From an uncultured Lachnospiraceae bacterium (lineage in GTDB: Bacteria; Bacillota; Clostridia; Lachnospirales; Lachnospiraceae): 64,000 bases of DNA. The translations under genes were made by a program, and so were the position numbers. This document shows, piece after piece, positions 9,583 through 18,251 of the stretch; the stretch's first letter is position 1, and each line of letters opens with the position of its first letter. The notes under the pieces are model-generated. The model did not search any database and was not told the origin of the DNA. It saw nothing but the letters and a program-made list of their open reading frames with translations. Where the stretch lies: contig CAJULA010000005.1 of NCBI GenBank assembly GCA_910587155.1, positions 62,001-126,000 on the forward strand, given 5' to 3'.

Positions 9583-11818
9583 TTTGTTTATCCTTTCTGA
9601 AATGCAGGGGGAGTGGAAATCGTCCGGGCAGCGCAAAGTATAAGAGAAGCAGCAGGGCGGACAGTATGGAAATCCAGGCAGCCAGTGTATAGCGGGCCGG
9701 GATATGATAATCCAGCGTAATGGTGTGCACTTTCCCGTCCCCTTCCAGCATGACGCGGATGCGGTTATTGCCGCCCTCTTCCAGTGTCACTTCTCTGCCG
9801 TTTTCATCAAAGGCCCGATACCCCTGATAATAGATCACCGGCACCTCAATATATTGCTGCGGTGCAAGGCAGGCATAGCGGATCTGTGTGGTCACACCTG
9901 TGCGTTTCCGCTCTTTGAGACTGATGACACTGCTGTCGGACAGTTCATGCTCCGTCGTCAGATCCGCGTCAATGGTATGCCGGGGACGCCATTCGAAGGG
10001 GTAGACTACCGTGTTGGAGCCTTTGGGAATACCGATCAGCTTGCTTACATGTCCGCGGGAATAGTCTCTGTCCGTGGAATAGGCGAAGTCACTGTCACGG
10101 AAACGGGCCGTGGACAGGATACAGATGCCGGCCAGTGCCACCAGGAGAATACGGCTGTATTTTTTCAGCATGCGCGAGCGGAAGCAGCAGATACTGCCGG
10201 TGACGGCAAAGAGAAAGCTGGCCGGGCCGATCAGCCGCCAGGCAAACTGTATTTTATTCAGAATGATATCTGCCAGAGGGATGGTCATGATTTTCCAGCC
10301 GGGGAAAAAGCTGATCAGCATAAAGGTCAGAAAAGCCCCCATCATGAACAGATGACCGATATAGGATTCGCGTTGGGTATTCCCGTGTTCCAGCAGTACG
10401 TAACCCAGGGCGATGGCGGCACAGACAGCCAGCGGAAGCCCGAACGTAAGGGAGTGATAGTCCCCGCTTGTCTGCAGGCCGAGAAGACCTGAGAGATTCA
10501 TCGTATATTCCTGATAGGAACCGAGCTCCAGCGCATCCATCCACAGATCTCCGTTTTCATAGAAATCGAGAAAAGGGACGAGAAATCCGATGTTCAGCAG
10601 CAGACTGGACAGAACGGCCTGGCACAGTGAGAGAGCGCGTCTGTCACAAAGGAGCTCTTTCAGATAGAGGATGCCCAGAACGCCGCAAAATACCCCTGCC
10701 AGTGTCACACTCAGGATATGTGTCTGCAAAAGCCCGGTCATGCCAAGGACAAGCCAGCCCCATTTCCTGCGGTCGCCGAGAAAGATATGATACAGGCCGG
10801 CAAATACGGGGGGAAAGAATGTCATGGCCAGAAATTCTCCCACTGCGCCCCGGGCGTAAATATTGGTGAAACGGTACGGACAGCAGGTATACAGCAGAGA
10901 GGCCAGCAGTGCAGCCTTCCGGCTTCCGCCGATTTCTTTCGTACAGTGATATGTCAAAAATGCCGTCAGAAAGTTAAAAACAATAATCAGAAATTTAAAG
11001 CTGTCCGCCATGGACACACCCTTCATCCGCAGGTAAGCAGGGATGTACAGAAAGAGATTGGGGTACATACAGTTCAGATATCCGTTCCCCTGCAGCGCCT
11101 CCGGATAGATAACTACCGGGAACTGCCCGGAAAGAAGGCCGTCCTTGATTCCCTCGATACGGATCAGGTGATAACATAAATCCACCGCCCAGGAAAGGCC
11201 GGTGTTGAGATAGGGCAGGGAAGCGACGGCGCCGATTCCCAGAACGGTCAGCACCACATAATCATCCCGAAGAGAGCGGCCGCGTCTGGCGCTGTCATAC
11301 CGCCAGAGAGCAAACGCCCCGGCCAGAACAAGGAAAAGGACGATCAGGAAAGTGGTGTCCGTATAAAAACGGTCTTTCGGAATGAGCGTCACGCTCTGGA
11401 TGAGCAGATAGCTCGTGCCGCCGTAACTGATGCGGAAGGTAAAATCCTGGCAGGAACGCTCCAGTTCAAAATCGTATTCCCGGTAGGTGACATCGGGGTC
11501 CAGCTCATATGTCTCCAGCGTGGCACCGTTATCATAGAGGATCAGCTCATTATCTTCGCCGTCCGTATGATAGGCGATACCGATGGTATACTCGCCCGCA
11601 TCCAGCAGATAGTTCGAGCCGGTGAGCATCGGCCCGCTGTGCTGACTGTCCGGCGTCAGGCCGATGGACGTATCATCTTCAAACCCGGCATGGCGGGTCA
11701 TATCTATGGCATTGACCGTTATAGGCGCCTTGCTTTCGTCATTCATAATCAGAAAAAAGATAACCGCCAGAATAAACATCAGGCAGGGAACCGCTCTTTT
11801 CAGTGTTTTGCTTATCAT
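9545..11818 (-). CDS. Large polytopic GT-C-like membrane protein (PTPS-related/YfhO-like)
   Basis: About 757 residues. A membrane helix at residues 8-25 is followed by a beta-rich extracytoplasmic region (30-165) and then about 12 helices. After the second helix comes LSWAVDLCYHLIRIEGIKDG, an acidic-residue loop in the position where GT-C enzymes keep a catalytic aspartate, and later YARGAVGEFLAM. This layout fits the family annotated as membrane protein with a 6-pyruvoyl-tetrahydropterin-synthase-related domain, a misleading name for what is probably a lipid-linked-sugar transferase. The GAGGA site fits ATG 11818 better than ATG 11824. It overlaps the GT2 gene downstream and follows a small beta-domain membrane protein. 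Function is inference. Confidence 0.65.
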   Translation of the reverse strand: MISKTLKRAVPCLMFILAVIFFLIMNDESKAPITVNAIDMTRHAGFEDDTSIGLTPDSQHSGPMLTGSNYLLDAGEYTIGIAYHTDGEDNELILYDNGATLETYELDPDVTYREYDFELERSCQDFTFRISYGGTSYLLIQSVTLIPKDRFYTDTTFLIVLFLVLAGAFALWRYDSARRGRSLRDDYVVLTVLGIGAVASLPYLNTGLSWAVDLCYHLIRIEGIKDGLLSGQFPVVIYPEALQGNGYLNCMYPNLFLYIPAYLRMKGVSMADSFKFLIIVFNFLTAFLTYHCTKEIGGSRKAALLASLLYTCCPYRFTNIYARGAVGEFLAMTFFPPVFAGLYHIFLGDRRKWGWLVLGMTGLLQTHILSVTLAGVFCGVLGILYLKELLCDRRALSLCQAVLSSLLLNIGFLVPFLDFYENGDLWMDALELGSYQEYTMNLSGLLGLQTSGDYHSLTFGLPLAVCAAIALGYVLLEHGNTQRESYIGHLFMMGAFLTFMLISFFPGWKIMTIPLADIILNKIQFAWRLIGPASFLFAVTGSICCFRSRMLKKYSRILLVALAGICILSTARFRDSDFAYSTDRDYSRGHVSKLIGIPKGSNTVVYPFEWRPRHTIDADLTTEHELSDSSVISLKERKRTGVTTQIRYACLAPQQYIEVPVIYYQGYRAFDENGREVTLEEGGNNRIRVMLEGDGKVHTITLDYHIPARYTLAAWISILSALLLLLYFALPGRFPLPLHFRKDKQNVRQDRSTDSVL

Positions 11819-11843
11819 AATCATATCCTCATTGTGTGAGTTG

Positions 11844-12485
11844 TCAGTCGGGACGGAATCTGTGACACATCATGCAAAGCAGCAGGCCCAATAATAAAAA
11901 TACGGTATAGTAAGGAAGATAATGGGCATCGTCGATCTGATCCGTATAAGAATAGATGACAGCGGGCGTCAGCGTTTCCTCCTGTGCGCCATTATAATAG
12001 AAATCACCGGCTTCTTCGGGCCCGATTACGGGACTGCCTGCATAAAGAGCAAGGGAGGCTTCGTCATAGTTATGGGCCTTAAGATGCCACGTATAAGTCC
12101 GTGCGGTATCCAGTTCCATCTCAACGGGAAAGTCGATCCAGCGGTAGTTCATCACATCTCCGGATTCCAGTGTAACGGCAAAGATATCGTGCCCCGCATC
12201 ATCGGACACGCCAAGATCCACAGTGCCTTCGGGAGCACTGCCGCTGATCAGAAAACGAAAAGAGATACTGTCAAGCTGCTTATGAGAAGGCCTGAATTGC
12301 CCGGTCAGTATGGAAGAGTCCGAAAGATTCAGATTGGGAAAGATACCCCGTTCCAGAGAAGTACTCTCATACGTGGTATGTCCAAGCAGACCAAGAGGCC
12401 ACACCATGACACACAAAAGGGCAACCAGGGCGGCGATTATGAAAGGATAATAAGAAAACAGTTTTTTATACTTTTCAGAAAACAT
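11844..12485 (-). CDS. Small membrane protein with extracytoplasmic beta domain, unknown function
   Basis: 213 residues with a membrane helix at about 13-33 and another at 190-208, and between them a beta-rich, presumably outward-facing domain of about 150 residues (for example TYTWHLKAHNYDEASLALY). AAAGGA lies upstream of the ATG. It is the first gene of the three-gene minus-strand set and lies 25 bp before the large GT-C-like protein, whose N-terminal extracytoplasmic region has a similar predicted character. I do not recognise a named family. It may be an accessory subunit or carbohydrate-sensing partner of the downstream protein, but only the gene order supports this. Confidence 0.6.
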   Translation of the reverse strand: MFSEKYKKLFSYYPFIIAALVALLCVMVWPLGLLGHTTYESTSLERGIFPNLNLSDSSILTGQFRPSHKQLDSISFRFLISGSAPEGTVDLGVSDDAGHDIFAVTLESGDVMNYRWIDFPVEMELDTARTYTWHLKAHNYDEASLALYAGSPVIGPEEAGDFYYNGAQEETLTPAVIYSYTDQIDDAHYLPYYTVFLLLGLLLCMMCHRFRPD

Positions 12486-12523
12486 GGAAACCGTCCTTTA
12501 TCTGTATTTGTCTGTTGTTATCG

Positions 12524-12559
12524 TTTCATACAGGCATGAAATTATGCAGATGCACTGCA
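12524..12559. promoter_or_regulatory. Two inverted repeats in the divergent intergenic region
   Basis: TTTCAT-N6-ATGAAA (12524-12541) is followed by TGCAG-N5-CTGCA (12545-12559). Both arms are perfect in each. They lie between the divergent genes starting at 12485 (-) and 12679 (+), upstream of the promoter at 12616-12644. They could be protein-binding sites, but no regulator is encoded next to them. Confidence 0.35.
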
Positions 12560-12615
12560 ACTGATTCCTATTATCTTATATTTTAGAATCGGTGTCAAAC
12601 CAAATTCCATTCAAC

Positions 12616-12644
12616 TTGTATTCAAAGTGTGAGTATGTTAAAAT
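12616..12644 (+). promoter_or_regulatory. Sigma-A-type promoter for the acyltransferase-3 operon
   Basis: TTGTAT (12616-12621), a 17-bp spacer and TAAAAT (12639-12644). The start of transcription expected near 12651 lies 28 bases before the ATG at 12679 and rules out the upstream in-frame GTG at 12592 as the translation start. Confidence 0.65.
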
Positions 12645-12678
12645 AGGTGCAGTTCAGGCGAAAAGAGCGAGGTATGAT

Positions 12679-13713
12679 ATGGCAGAGGGAAAACGATGGC
12701 AGGAGGCGGATATCCTGCGGGGCATGGCGATTTTGATGGTGCTTTTGTATCATTCGATTATTGTCTTCCCGCTTGATCTTCATGAAATCGTATGGTGCAG
12801 GATGCTGCATACTTTTTTATGGACGGTGCAGATGCCGCTTTTCTTTCTGGTATCGGGTTTCTGTTATTCATTTGATGGCGGTTACAGAGGGTATGCGTGG
12901 AAGAAGTGCCGGCGTATCCTTATTCCGCATCTTGTATTCTCGGCGCTGGATATTGCGCCGAGGCTGATTCCCAATCCGTTAGTACATGAACAGATGGAGG
13001 CCGGAGAGGCACTGTGGGATTTTGTGCTCTATGGGGGCAGTGACTGGTTTTTATGGACGCTGTTTGTCATTGTCATGGTGTTTCCGGCGTTTGATTATGT
13101 GCTGAAGGGGGCGGAAGGCATGCGCAAAGCCGGAATTGTGGCGATCATTGCGTTATTTCTGGCAAAACCGGTGATGCCGGACCTGTTTCTTCTTAATATG
13201 GTCAGTCAGTATCTGTTATATTTCTTTCTGGGATATGGGCTGCGCAGGAAGCTTGGCAGTCTGATCCGCGGCAGGGAGGAGACAACGGTCGTGATTTCTT
13301 TCGCTTCGGCGAAACGGATGCTGCTTCCCGCATTTCTGGGGATGCTTGGTTTTTTCCGCGTTGTTTGGGCGTGTGAGGGAAGCATGCCGATGATAAAGAT
13401 GCTGACGGAATTGTTGTGTGTTCTTTTCAGCTTTCTGTTTTTTATTCCGCTGGCAGGACTGTGCCGTGGCCGGCGGATCGCGGCGTTTCTGGGGTGCTGT
13501 GGGAAATGGTCGCTGCAGATGTATCTTCTGGACGCCTATGCGCTGGTGGCGACAAGGACTTTGCTGGTGAATATCCTTGGAATCCGGACGCCATGGCTGA
13601 TCATTTCGGGTAATTTTCTGGCAGATACGCTGATCGTGCTGCTGATTGCAAAGTATATTCTGACAAAAGCGAAGGTATTCAGGATTGCCTGTGGGATTCC
13701 TGAAAAGGGTTAA
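12679..13713 (+). CDS. Acyltransferase-3 family membrane protein (OafA/WecH-like)
   Basis: 344 residues with about 10 membrane segments. The opening ADILRGMAILMVLLYHS has the conserved arginine and histidine of the acyltransferase-3 family, which acylates surface sugars such as O-antigen or peptidoglycan components. It lacks a fused SGNH domain, but an SGNH-type protein is encoded two genes downstream at 15216. The ATG at 12679 has GAGG at the right distance and lies just after a good promoter. Three bases separate its stop from the start of the second MBOAT gene, so acyl-transfer functions are grouped here. The substrate is unknown. Confidence 0.85.
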   Translation: MAEGKRWQEADILRGMAILMVLLYHSIIVFPLDLHEIVWCRMLHTFLWTVQMPLFFLVSGFCYSFDGGYRGYAWKKCRRILIPHLVFSALDIAPRLIPNPLVHEQMEAGEALWDFVLYGGSDWFLWTLFVIVMVFPAFDYVLKGAEGMRKAGIVAIIALFLAKPVMPDLFLLNMVSQYLLYFFLGYGLRRKLGSLIRGREETTVVISFASAKRMLLPAFLGMLGFFRVVWACEGSMPMIKMLTELLCVLFSFLFFIPLAGLCRGRRIAAFLGCCGKWSLQMYLLDAYALVATRTLLVNILGIRTPWLIISGNFLADTLIVLLIAKYILTKAKVFRIACGIPEKG

Positions 13714-13715
13714 CG

Positions 13716-15200
13716 ATGCTGTTTAATTCCTATATTTTTATTCTGTGTTTTCTGCCGCTGGCACTGGCCGGGTATTTTGGCTGCAATGCGAGAGGCAGGT
13801 ATGAGTGGGGCAAGATGTGGCTGTGCGCCATGTCATTGTGGTTTTATGCCTGGTTCAATGTGAAATATCTGCCGATCATTGTGGGCAGTATTTTGTTTAA
13901 TTATGCGGCGTACAGGCTGATTCTGGGCCATCGCGGCATGGACGGGCGCCGCCGGGGGGATCTGTATCTGACCGTGGCCGGTGTGGCGGCCAATCTGGGC
14001 GTCTTATTTTATTATAAATATTTTGATTTTTTTGTGGAAAATGTGAACCATATATGCCATACGGATTTTACGCTGCGCCATGTGCTGCTGCCGTTGGGGA
14101 TCAGTTTTTTTACCTTTCAGCAGATCGGGTTTCTTGTGGATACTTACCGGGGCGGGACGGGAAATTATTCTTTTATGGATTATGCCCTGTTTGTGACTTT
14201 TTTTCCGCAGCTGATTGCAGGGCCGATTGTCACTCACGATGAGATGATCGCTCAGTTCGCCGACCCGGCCAGAAAGAGATGGGATGTGGTCAGTGCTTGC
14301 GGGGGGATTTATGTCTTTGTCTGCGGCCTGGGGAAAAAAGTGCTGATTGCGGATATTTTTGGCAGGGCAGTTGCCTGGGGCTATGGTAATCTTAACAGCC
14401 TGTCCGGTCTGACGGCAGTATGGCTCATAGCGTCTTATGGGGTTCAGCTGTATTTTGACTTCAGCGGATACTGTGATATGGCCAGAGGCATCGGCCTGTT
14501 GTTTCGGATTGATCTGCCGGTGAACTTTTTCTCGCCGTATAAGGCGCGGGATCTGGTCGATTTCTGGAAACGGTGGCACATTACGCTGAACCGCTTTTTC
14601 ACCAGGTATCTCTATATCCCTCTCGGCGGGAACCGAAAGGGCAGGCTGCGCACCTGTCTGCATAGTTTTCTGGTATTTTTTGTCAGCGGCATCTGGCACG
14701 GCGCGGGGTTCACCTTCCTTTTCTGGGGCACGGCACATGGGGTAATCTATATCATAACGAAGCAGATGCTGCCGCTTCTGGAAAAGATTCCGGCCGTGGT
14801 AACCAGATTGTGCAATCTGTTGCTGGTACTGATATTATGCGTATTTTTCCGGGCAGAGACGATGGCGCAGGCATGGCAGATCCTTGGCTGCGCCCTGTCC
14901 GGTGGCTACGGACTGCTTTCTGTTCCAGCGGGGTTTGCGGAGCAGTTCAGGACACCGGAATTTTTTTACGCGATGAAAGTACTGCATCTTCTTCCGGGAA
15001 ACCCTGCTATGGCTGACTATGTACTGATGGCCGGTTATATGCTGGCGGCGTGGTTTATCATCCTCTGCCTTCCCAATACGGCGGAGAAGCTGACGAATTT
15101 CCGGCCCGGTATGCGAAACTCCCTGTTTGTAGTTTTTATTTTTCTCTGGTCTCTGCTGTCGTTTTCAGAGGTCAGCACGTTTTTATATTTTAATTTTTAG
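13716..15200 (+). CDS. Second MBOAT-family O-acyltransferase (AlgI type)
   Basis: 494 residues, polytopic. It carries DFWKRWHITLNRFFTRYLY and IPLGGNRKG, then SGIWHGAGFTFLFWG with the invariant histidine at H328, the same residue number as in the first MBOAT at 1318. AAAGGG precedes the ATG by six bases. The next gene (15216) encodes an SGNH-like partner, giving a second complete transfer module. Sequence divergence from the first copy is considerable outside the motifs, so they probably serve different acceptors rather than being a recent duplication. Confidence 0.92.
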   Translation: MLFNSYIFILCFLPLALAGYFGCNARGRYEWGKMWLCAMSLWFYAWFNVKYLPIIVGSILFNYAAYRLILGHRGMDGRRRGDLYLTVAGVAANLGVLFYYKYFDFFVENVNHICHTDFTLRHVLLPLGISFFTFQQIGFLVDTYRGGTGNYSFMDYALFVTFFPQLIAGPIVTHDEMIAQFADPARKRWDVVSACGGIYVFVCGLGKKVLIADIFGRAVAWGYGNLNSLSGLTAVWLIASYGVQLYFDFSGYCDMARGIGLLFRIDLPVNFFSPYKARDLVDFWKRWHITLNRFFTRYLYIPLGGNRKGRLRTCLHSFLVFFVSGIWHGAGFTFLFWGTAHGVIYIITKQMLPLLEKIPAVVTRLCNLLLVLILCVFFRAETMAQAWQILGCALSGGYGLLSVPAGFAEQFRTPEFFYAMKVLHLLPGNPAMADYVLMAGYMLAAWFIILCLPNTAEKLTNFRPGMRNSLFVVFIFLWSLLSFSEVSTFLYFNF

Positions 15201-15215
15201 AGGAATGAGCAGCCT

Positions 15216-16283
15216 ATGACTTACAAAAGATGGCTTATACAGACCGGGCTTTTAGCCGGGGCGGCGCTGGCGGGGATTGCGGCCATGGTGATCATTGTAG
15301 ATCCGTTTTTTCAGTATCACGCCCCGCTGGCGGGTTTTCCCTATCAGATCGACAATCAGCTTGCTCAGAATCCGGGCATGGCAAGGAATATGGAGTATGA
15401 CAGTGTCCTTCTCGGTTCGTCCATGACCGTGAACTTTGAAACGGACTGGTTCTATGAGGAAATGGGGCTTAGGACGCTGAAATTATCTTATAACGGCGCT
15501 TATCCCGCAGATATCAGCAATATTATGGCCCAGGTGGGGAAAAGCGGTCAGACATTGCGGCAGGTTTTCTGGGGCGTGGATCTGGCGTCCTATACCGGCG
15601 GCATCACAGAGACAAAGTATCCGATCCCGGACTATCTGTATAATGACAGCCTGGCAGACGATGTGCAGTACTGGTTCAATAAGGATGTGCTGCTGGATTA
15701 TATGATCAAGCCGGTGATCGAGCGGGAGCCGACAAAACTGAGCAGCGTGTATTCTTCCGAGGAATCTCTCAGAGGCTGCTACAGCCGTGAGCATGTGCTG
15801 GCCGGGTATACCATACCGGAAAAAAATGACGCCTGGTTTCCCGGGGATCTGTTTATCGAAGGGCTGGAGGCCAATCTGCAGGCCAATATCCTGCCGGTGA
15901 TCGAGGCGTATCCGGATACGCAGTTTACGATTTTTTTCCCGCCTTACAGTGTTCTTTACTGGTATGAATACATACAGAACAATCAAATGGATGCGGTGAT
16001 GTATGAATATCAGTATTTCATGGAAAAACTGTTGGTATACGATAATGTAAGTCTGTATTTCTTTCCGGGCATGGAGGAGATCGTCTGTGACCTGGATCTG
16101 TATGCGGATACCGGGCATTACAATCAGAGTATCAACAGATATATGATGGAATGTTTTGTCAGCGGGGAGCACCGGATTACCAGGGAAAATTATCTGGAAG
16201 AATTACAGCGGATGAGGAGTATGACAGATGCTTATGATTATGATGCACTTTTCGCGGACGGCAGCGGCAGAGAGGATATGTGA
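15216..16283 (+). CDS. Membrane-anchored SGNH-like acyltransferase partner
   Basis: 355 residues with a membrane helix at 9-29 and an extracytoplasmic domain. The nucleophile block is SVLLGSSMT (G67, S68, S69), and a DTGH motif (D298, H301) supplies the DxxH pair. The pairing with the MBOAT 15 bp upstream is the usual arrangement for polysaccharide O-acylation. It is shorter than the partner at 2851 and lacks that protein's C-terminal extra domain. Whether S68 or S69 is the nucleophile is unclear. Its final codons run into the region upstream of the next gene. Confidence 0.75.
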   Translation: MTYKRWLIQTGLLAGAALAGIAAMVIIVDPFFQYHAPLAGFPYQIDNQLAQNPGMARNMEYDSVLLGSSMTVNFETDWFYEEMGLRTLKLSYNGAYPADISNIMAQVGKSGQTLRQVFWGVDLASYTGGITETKYPIPDYLYNDSLADDVQYWFNKDVLLDYMIKPVIEREPTKLSSVYSSEESLRGCYSREHVLAGYTIPEKNDAWFPGDLFIEGLEANLQANILPVIEAYPDTQFTIFFPPYSVLYWYEYIQNNQMDAVMYEYQYFMEKLLVYDNVSLYFFPGMEEIVCDLDLYADTGHYNQSINRYMMECFVSGEHRITRENYLEELQRMRSMTDAYDYDALFADGSGREDM

Positions 16284-16333
16284 TCTGTACCTGTCATCAG
16301 GATACGGCGCAGACTGCGCGGGAGGAAGATAAG

Positions 16334-17371
16334 ATGTGGCTGCATTTACTGCTTCTGGCAGTCTGCACATGGTTACTGCCGTTTTGCATGGGACTTTTGC
16401 CGGTTCGCTATATGAAAGAGGAACACCGCAGCTTCGGGATGATCTGGCTGGCAGGCTGGATGATGATGTTTGCCGTATTCCAGCTGATGACCGTACCTTT
16501 TATTGTATGTGAGGCATCCTTTACGCTGGTGGCGCACTGCTACACGATCGTGATGGCGATCCTGGCGGTGACTTTTCTGCTGCTGGGATGGGAGAGTGTG
16601 CCGTCCTGTATACGCAGGATCAGAGAGCATAAACCGGAAAAGGGGCAGATTCCCATGATGGCGCTTGTGTTGCTGCTGATCGGCCTGCAGCTTTTTATGG
16701 CTTTTCATATGCAGTATCTGGACGGGGACGACGCTTTTTTTGTGGCCACCTCCCTTACGAGCCAGCATACGGATGCCATGTATCTCTTTACCCCTTATTA
16801 TGGCGCAAACGGGGAACTGGATATCAGACATGCCCTCTCAACCGAACCGGTTTTCATGGCATGGCTTTCGGAAGTGACGGGTATTCATGTGACTATTATC
16901 TGTCATAGCTATATCAGTATTCTGTTTCTGGCGCTGATGTACTGTATTTATATACAGGCGGGCAATCAGCTGTTCCCTCTGCAGAGAAAGAGCAAATGGC
17001 TGTTTTTATTATTTGTCAATTTATGGTATCTCTTTGGCAATGTATCTATCTATACGGCGGAAAGTTTTGCCTATACGCGGACGTGGCAGGGAAAGGCCAT
17101 GTTTCCCAATCTGATGGTTCCGGCGCTGTTTGTCTGGCTTTTGTTTATGGCCAGGGATGAGATGGATGTCGGCGAATGGGCCATGCTGTTTGTCATTGTC
17201 TTATGTACCACATTTACTACAAGCACGGGTATTTTTTCCGTGCCGGTTCTGCTGGGACTGGCGGCAGTGCTGATGGCTGTCTGGAAAAAAAAGCCCCTCC
17301 TGATTCCACAGACACTGGCCTGTCTACTGCCCTGTATTTTCTTTGGCCTTTTGTATCTGCTTCTGAAATAA
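16334..17371 (+). CDS. Polytopic membrane protein, N-terminal half-like (possible DUF6077 family)
   Basis: 345 residues and about nine membrane helices. The ATG at 16334 is chosen because GGGAGGAA lies 8-9 bases upstream; an in-frame GTG at 16280 has no such site. A loop with YLDGDDAFFVATSL carries acidic residues in the place where GT-C transferases keep theirs. The protein ends right after a hydrophobic helix, without the soluble C-terminal region its relatives have, and the next gene looks like the missing second half. It may be one glycosyltransferase-like protein made from two genes. The DUF6077 assignment is from memory and tentative. Confidence 0.6.
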   Translation: MWLHLLLLAVCTWLLPFCMGLLPVRYMKEEHRSFGMIWLAGWMMMFAVFQLMTVPFIVCEASFTLVAHCYTIVMAILAVTFLLLGWESVPSCIRRIREHKPEKGQIPMMALVLLLIGLQLFMAFHMQYLDGDDAFFVATSLTSQHTDAMYLFTPYYGANGELDIRHALSTEPVFMAWLSEVTGIHVTIICHSYISILFLALMYCIYIQAGNQLFPLQRKSKWLFLLFVNLWYLFGNVSIYTAESFAYTRTWQGKAMFPNLMVPALFVWLLFMARDEMDVGEWAMLFVIVLCTTFTTSTGIFSVPVLLGLAAVLMAVWKKKPLLIPQTLACLLPCIFFGLLYLLLK

Positions 17372-17393
17372 AAGAAAGGAGTAAGGTGTTATC

Positions 17394-18239
17394 ATGGGTG
17401 ACATTGTCAGAACCACACTTACCATCTATCAGAATTATGGCGGCGGCAGTACGATGACTGTTATCGTGGCGGCGGCAATTCTTTATCTGTGGGTGGCGGA
17501 AGATAAAAAAGAGATCAAAGTATTGTTTGTATATCTGACCGGTGGGGTACTGGCGCTGTTTTTCTGCCCGCTGTTTGCCTGGGCCGCCATGAATTTTTTC
17601 CTGGATTCCCAGGTGTATTACCGTCTGTTATGGCTGGTGCCCATGGGAATGCTGACATCCTACGCGCTGGCAAGGGCGGTGAGCAAGATTGAGACAAGAC
17701 GAAAGCGGATTGTAATCAGTACAGTGTTTGCCCTGCTTCTGATGCAGAGCGGCAGTCTGGTTTACAAAAACCCGATGGTGACCAAAGCGGAAAACCTTTA
17801 TCATCTGCCGCCTTCGGTGATCTCCGTGGCGGATGCCATGCATGTAAATAACCGGGATGTCAAAGCGGTGGTGCCGGGAGAGATGCTGCAGTTCATCCGG
17901 CAGTATGACGCCAGTATTCATCTGGCATACGGCCGGGAGGCACTGGTGGAGGGCTGGAGCAGCAATCCCCTGTATGAGGAAATGGAGGCCAATCCGGTCC
18001 GTTCTTTTGCCATTACGGATTATGCCAAACAGCAGGGGGTGGAGTATATCGTACTGCGGGGCGGGACGCCTATTGTAGGCAGCAAGCCGATCGGCAAGTA
18101 TGAATTCAGTTACCTGACCACTGTGGACAATTATGATATTTATATTTATGACAGAGCGGAGTTCGCCGGGGAAAAGAAGGCGGAATTTGGCGCCCTGGCG
18201 TCGGGGGAGCGGGAAGAAAATTACATTCAGACGCAGTAA
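17394..18239 (+). CDS. Membrane protein, C-terminal half-like partner of the preceding gene
   Basis: 281 residues: helices at about 18-34, 43-65, 71-95 and 104-122, then a soluble region with AEFGALASG near the end and HVNNRDVKAVVPGEML in the middle, resembling the C-terminal domain of GT-C-like membrane proteins. It lies 22 bp after, and in a different frame from, the preceding gene. A clear AAAGGAG site precedes the ATG, which argues that it is translated on its own rather than being a sequencing frameshift. Together the two would give about 626 residues, a usual size for single-chain relatives. Confidence 0.6.
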   Translation: MGDIVRTTLTIYQNYGGGSTMTVIVAAAILYLWVAEDKKEIKVLFVYLTGGVLALFFCPLFAWAAMNFFLDSQVYYRLLWLVPMGMLTSYALARAVSKIETRRKRIVISTVFALLLMQSGSLVYKNPMVTKAENLYHLPPSVISVADAMHVNNRDVKAVVPGEMLQFIRQYDASIHLAYGREALVEGWSSNPLYEEMEANPVRSFAITDYAKQQGVEYIVLRGGTPIVGSKPIGKYEFSYLTTVDNYDIYIYDRAEFAGEKKAEFGALASGEREENYIQTQ

Positions 18240-18251
18240 TGGAGGTCTTAT

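Noticed and set aside
17365..17400. Sequencing frameshift joining the two membrane-protein halves
   Set aside because: A TAA stop, a good AAAGGAG site and a correctly spaced ATG favour two real genes; kept as a finding instead.
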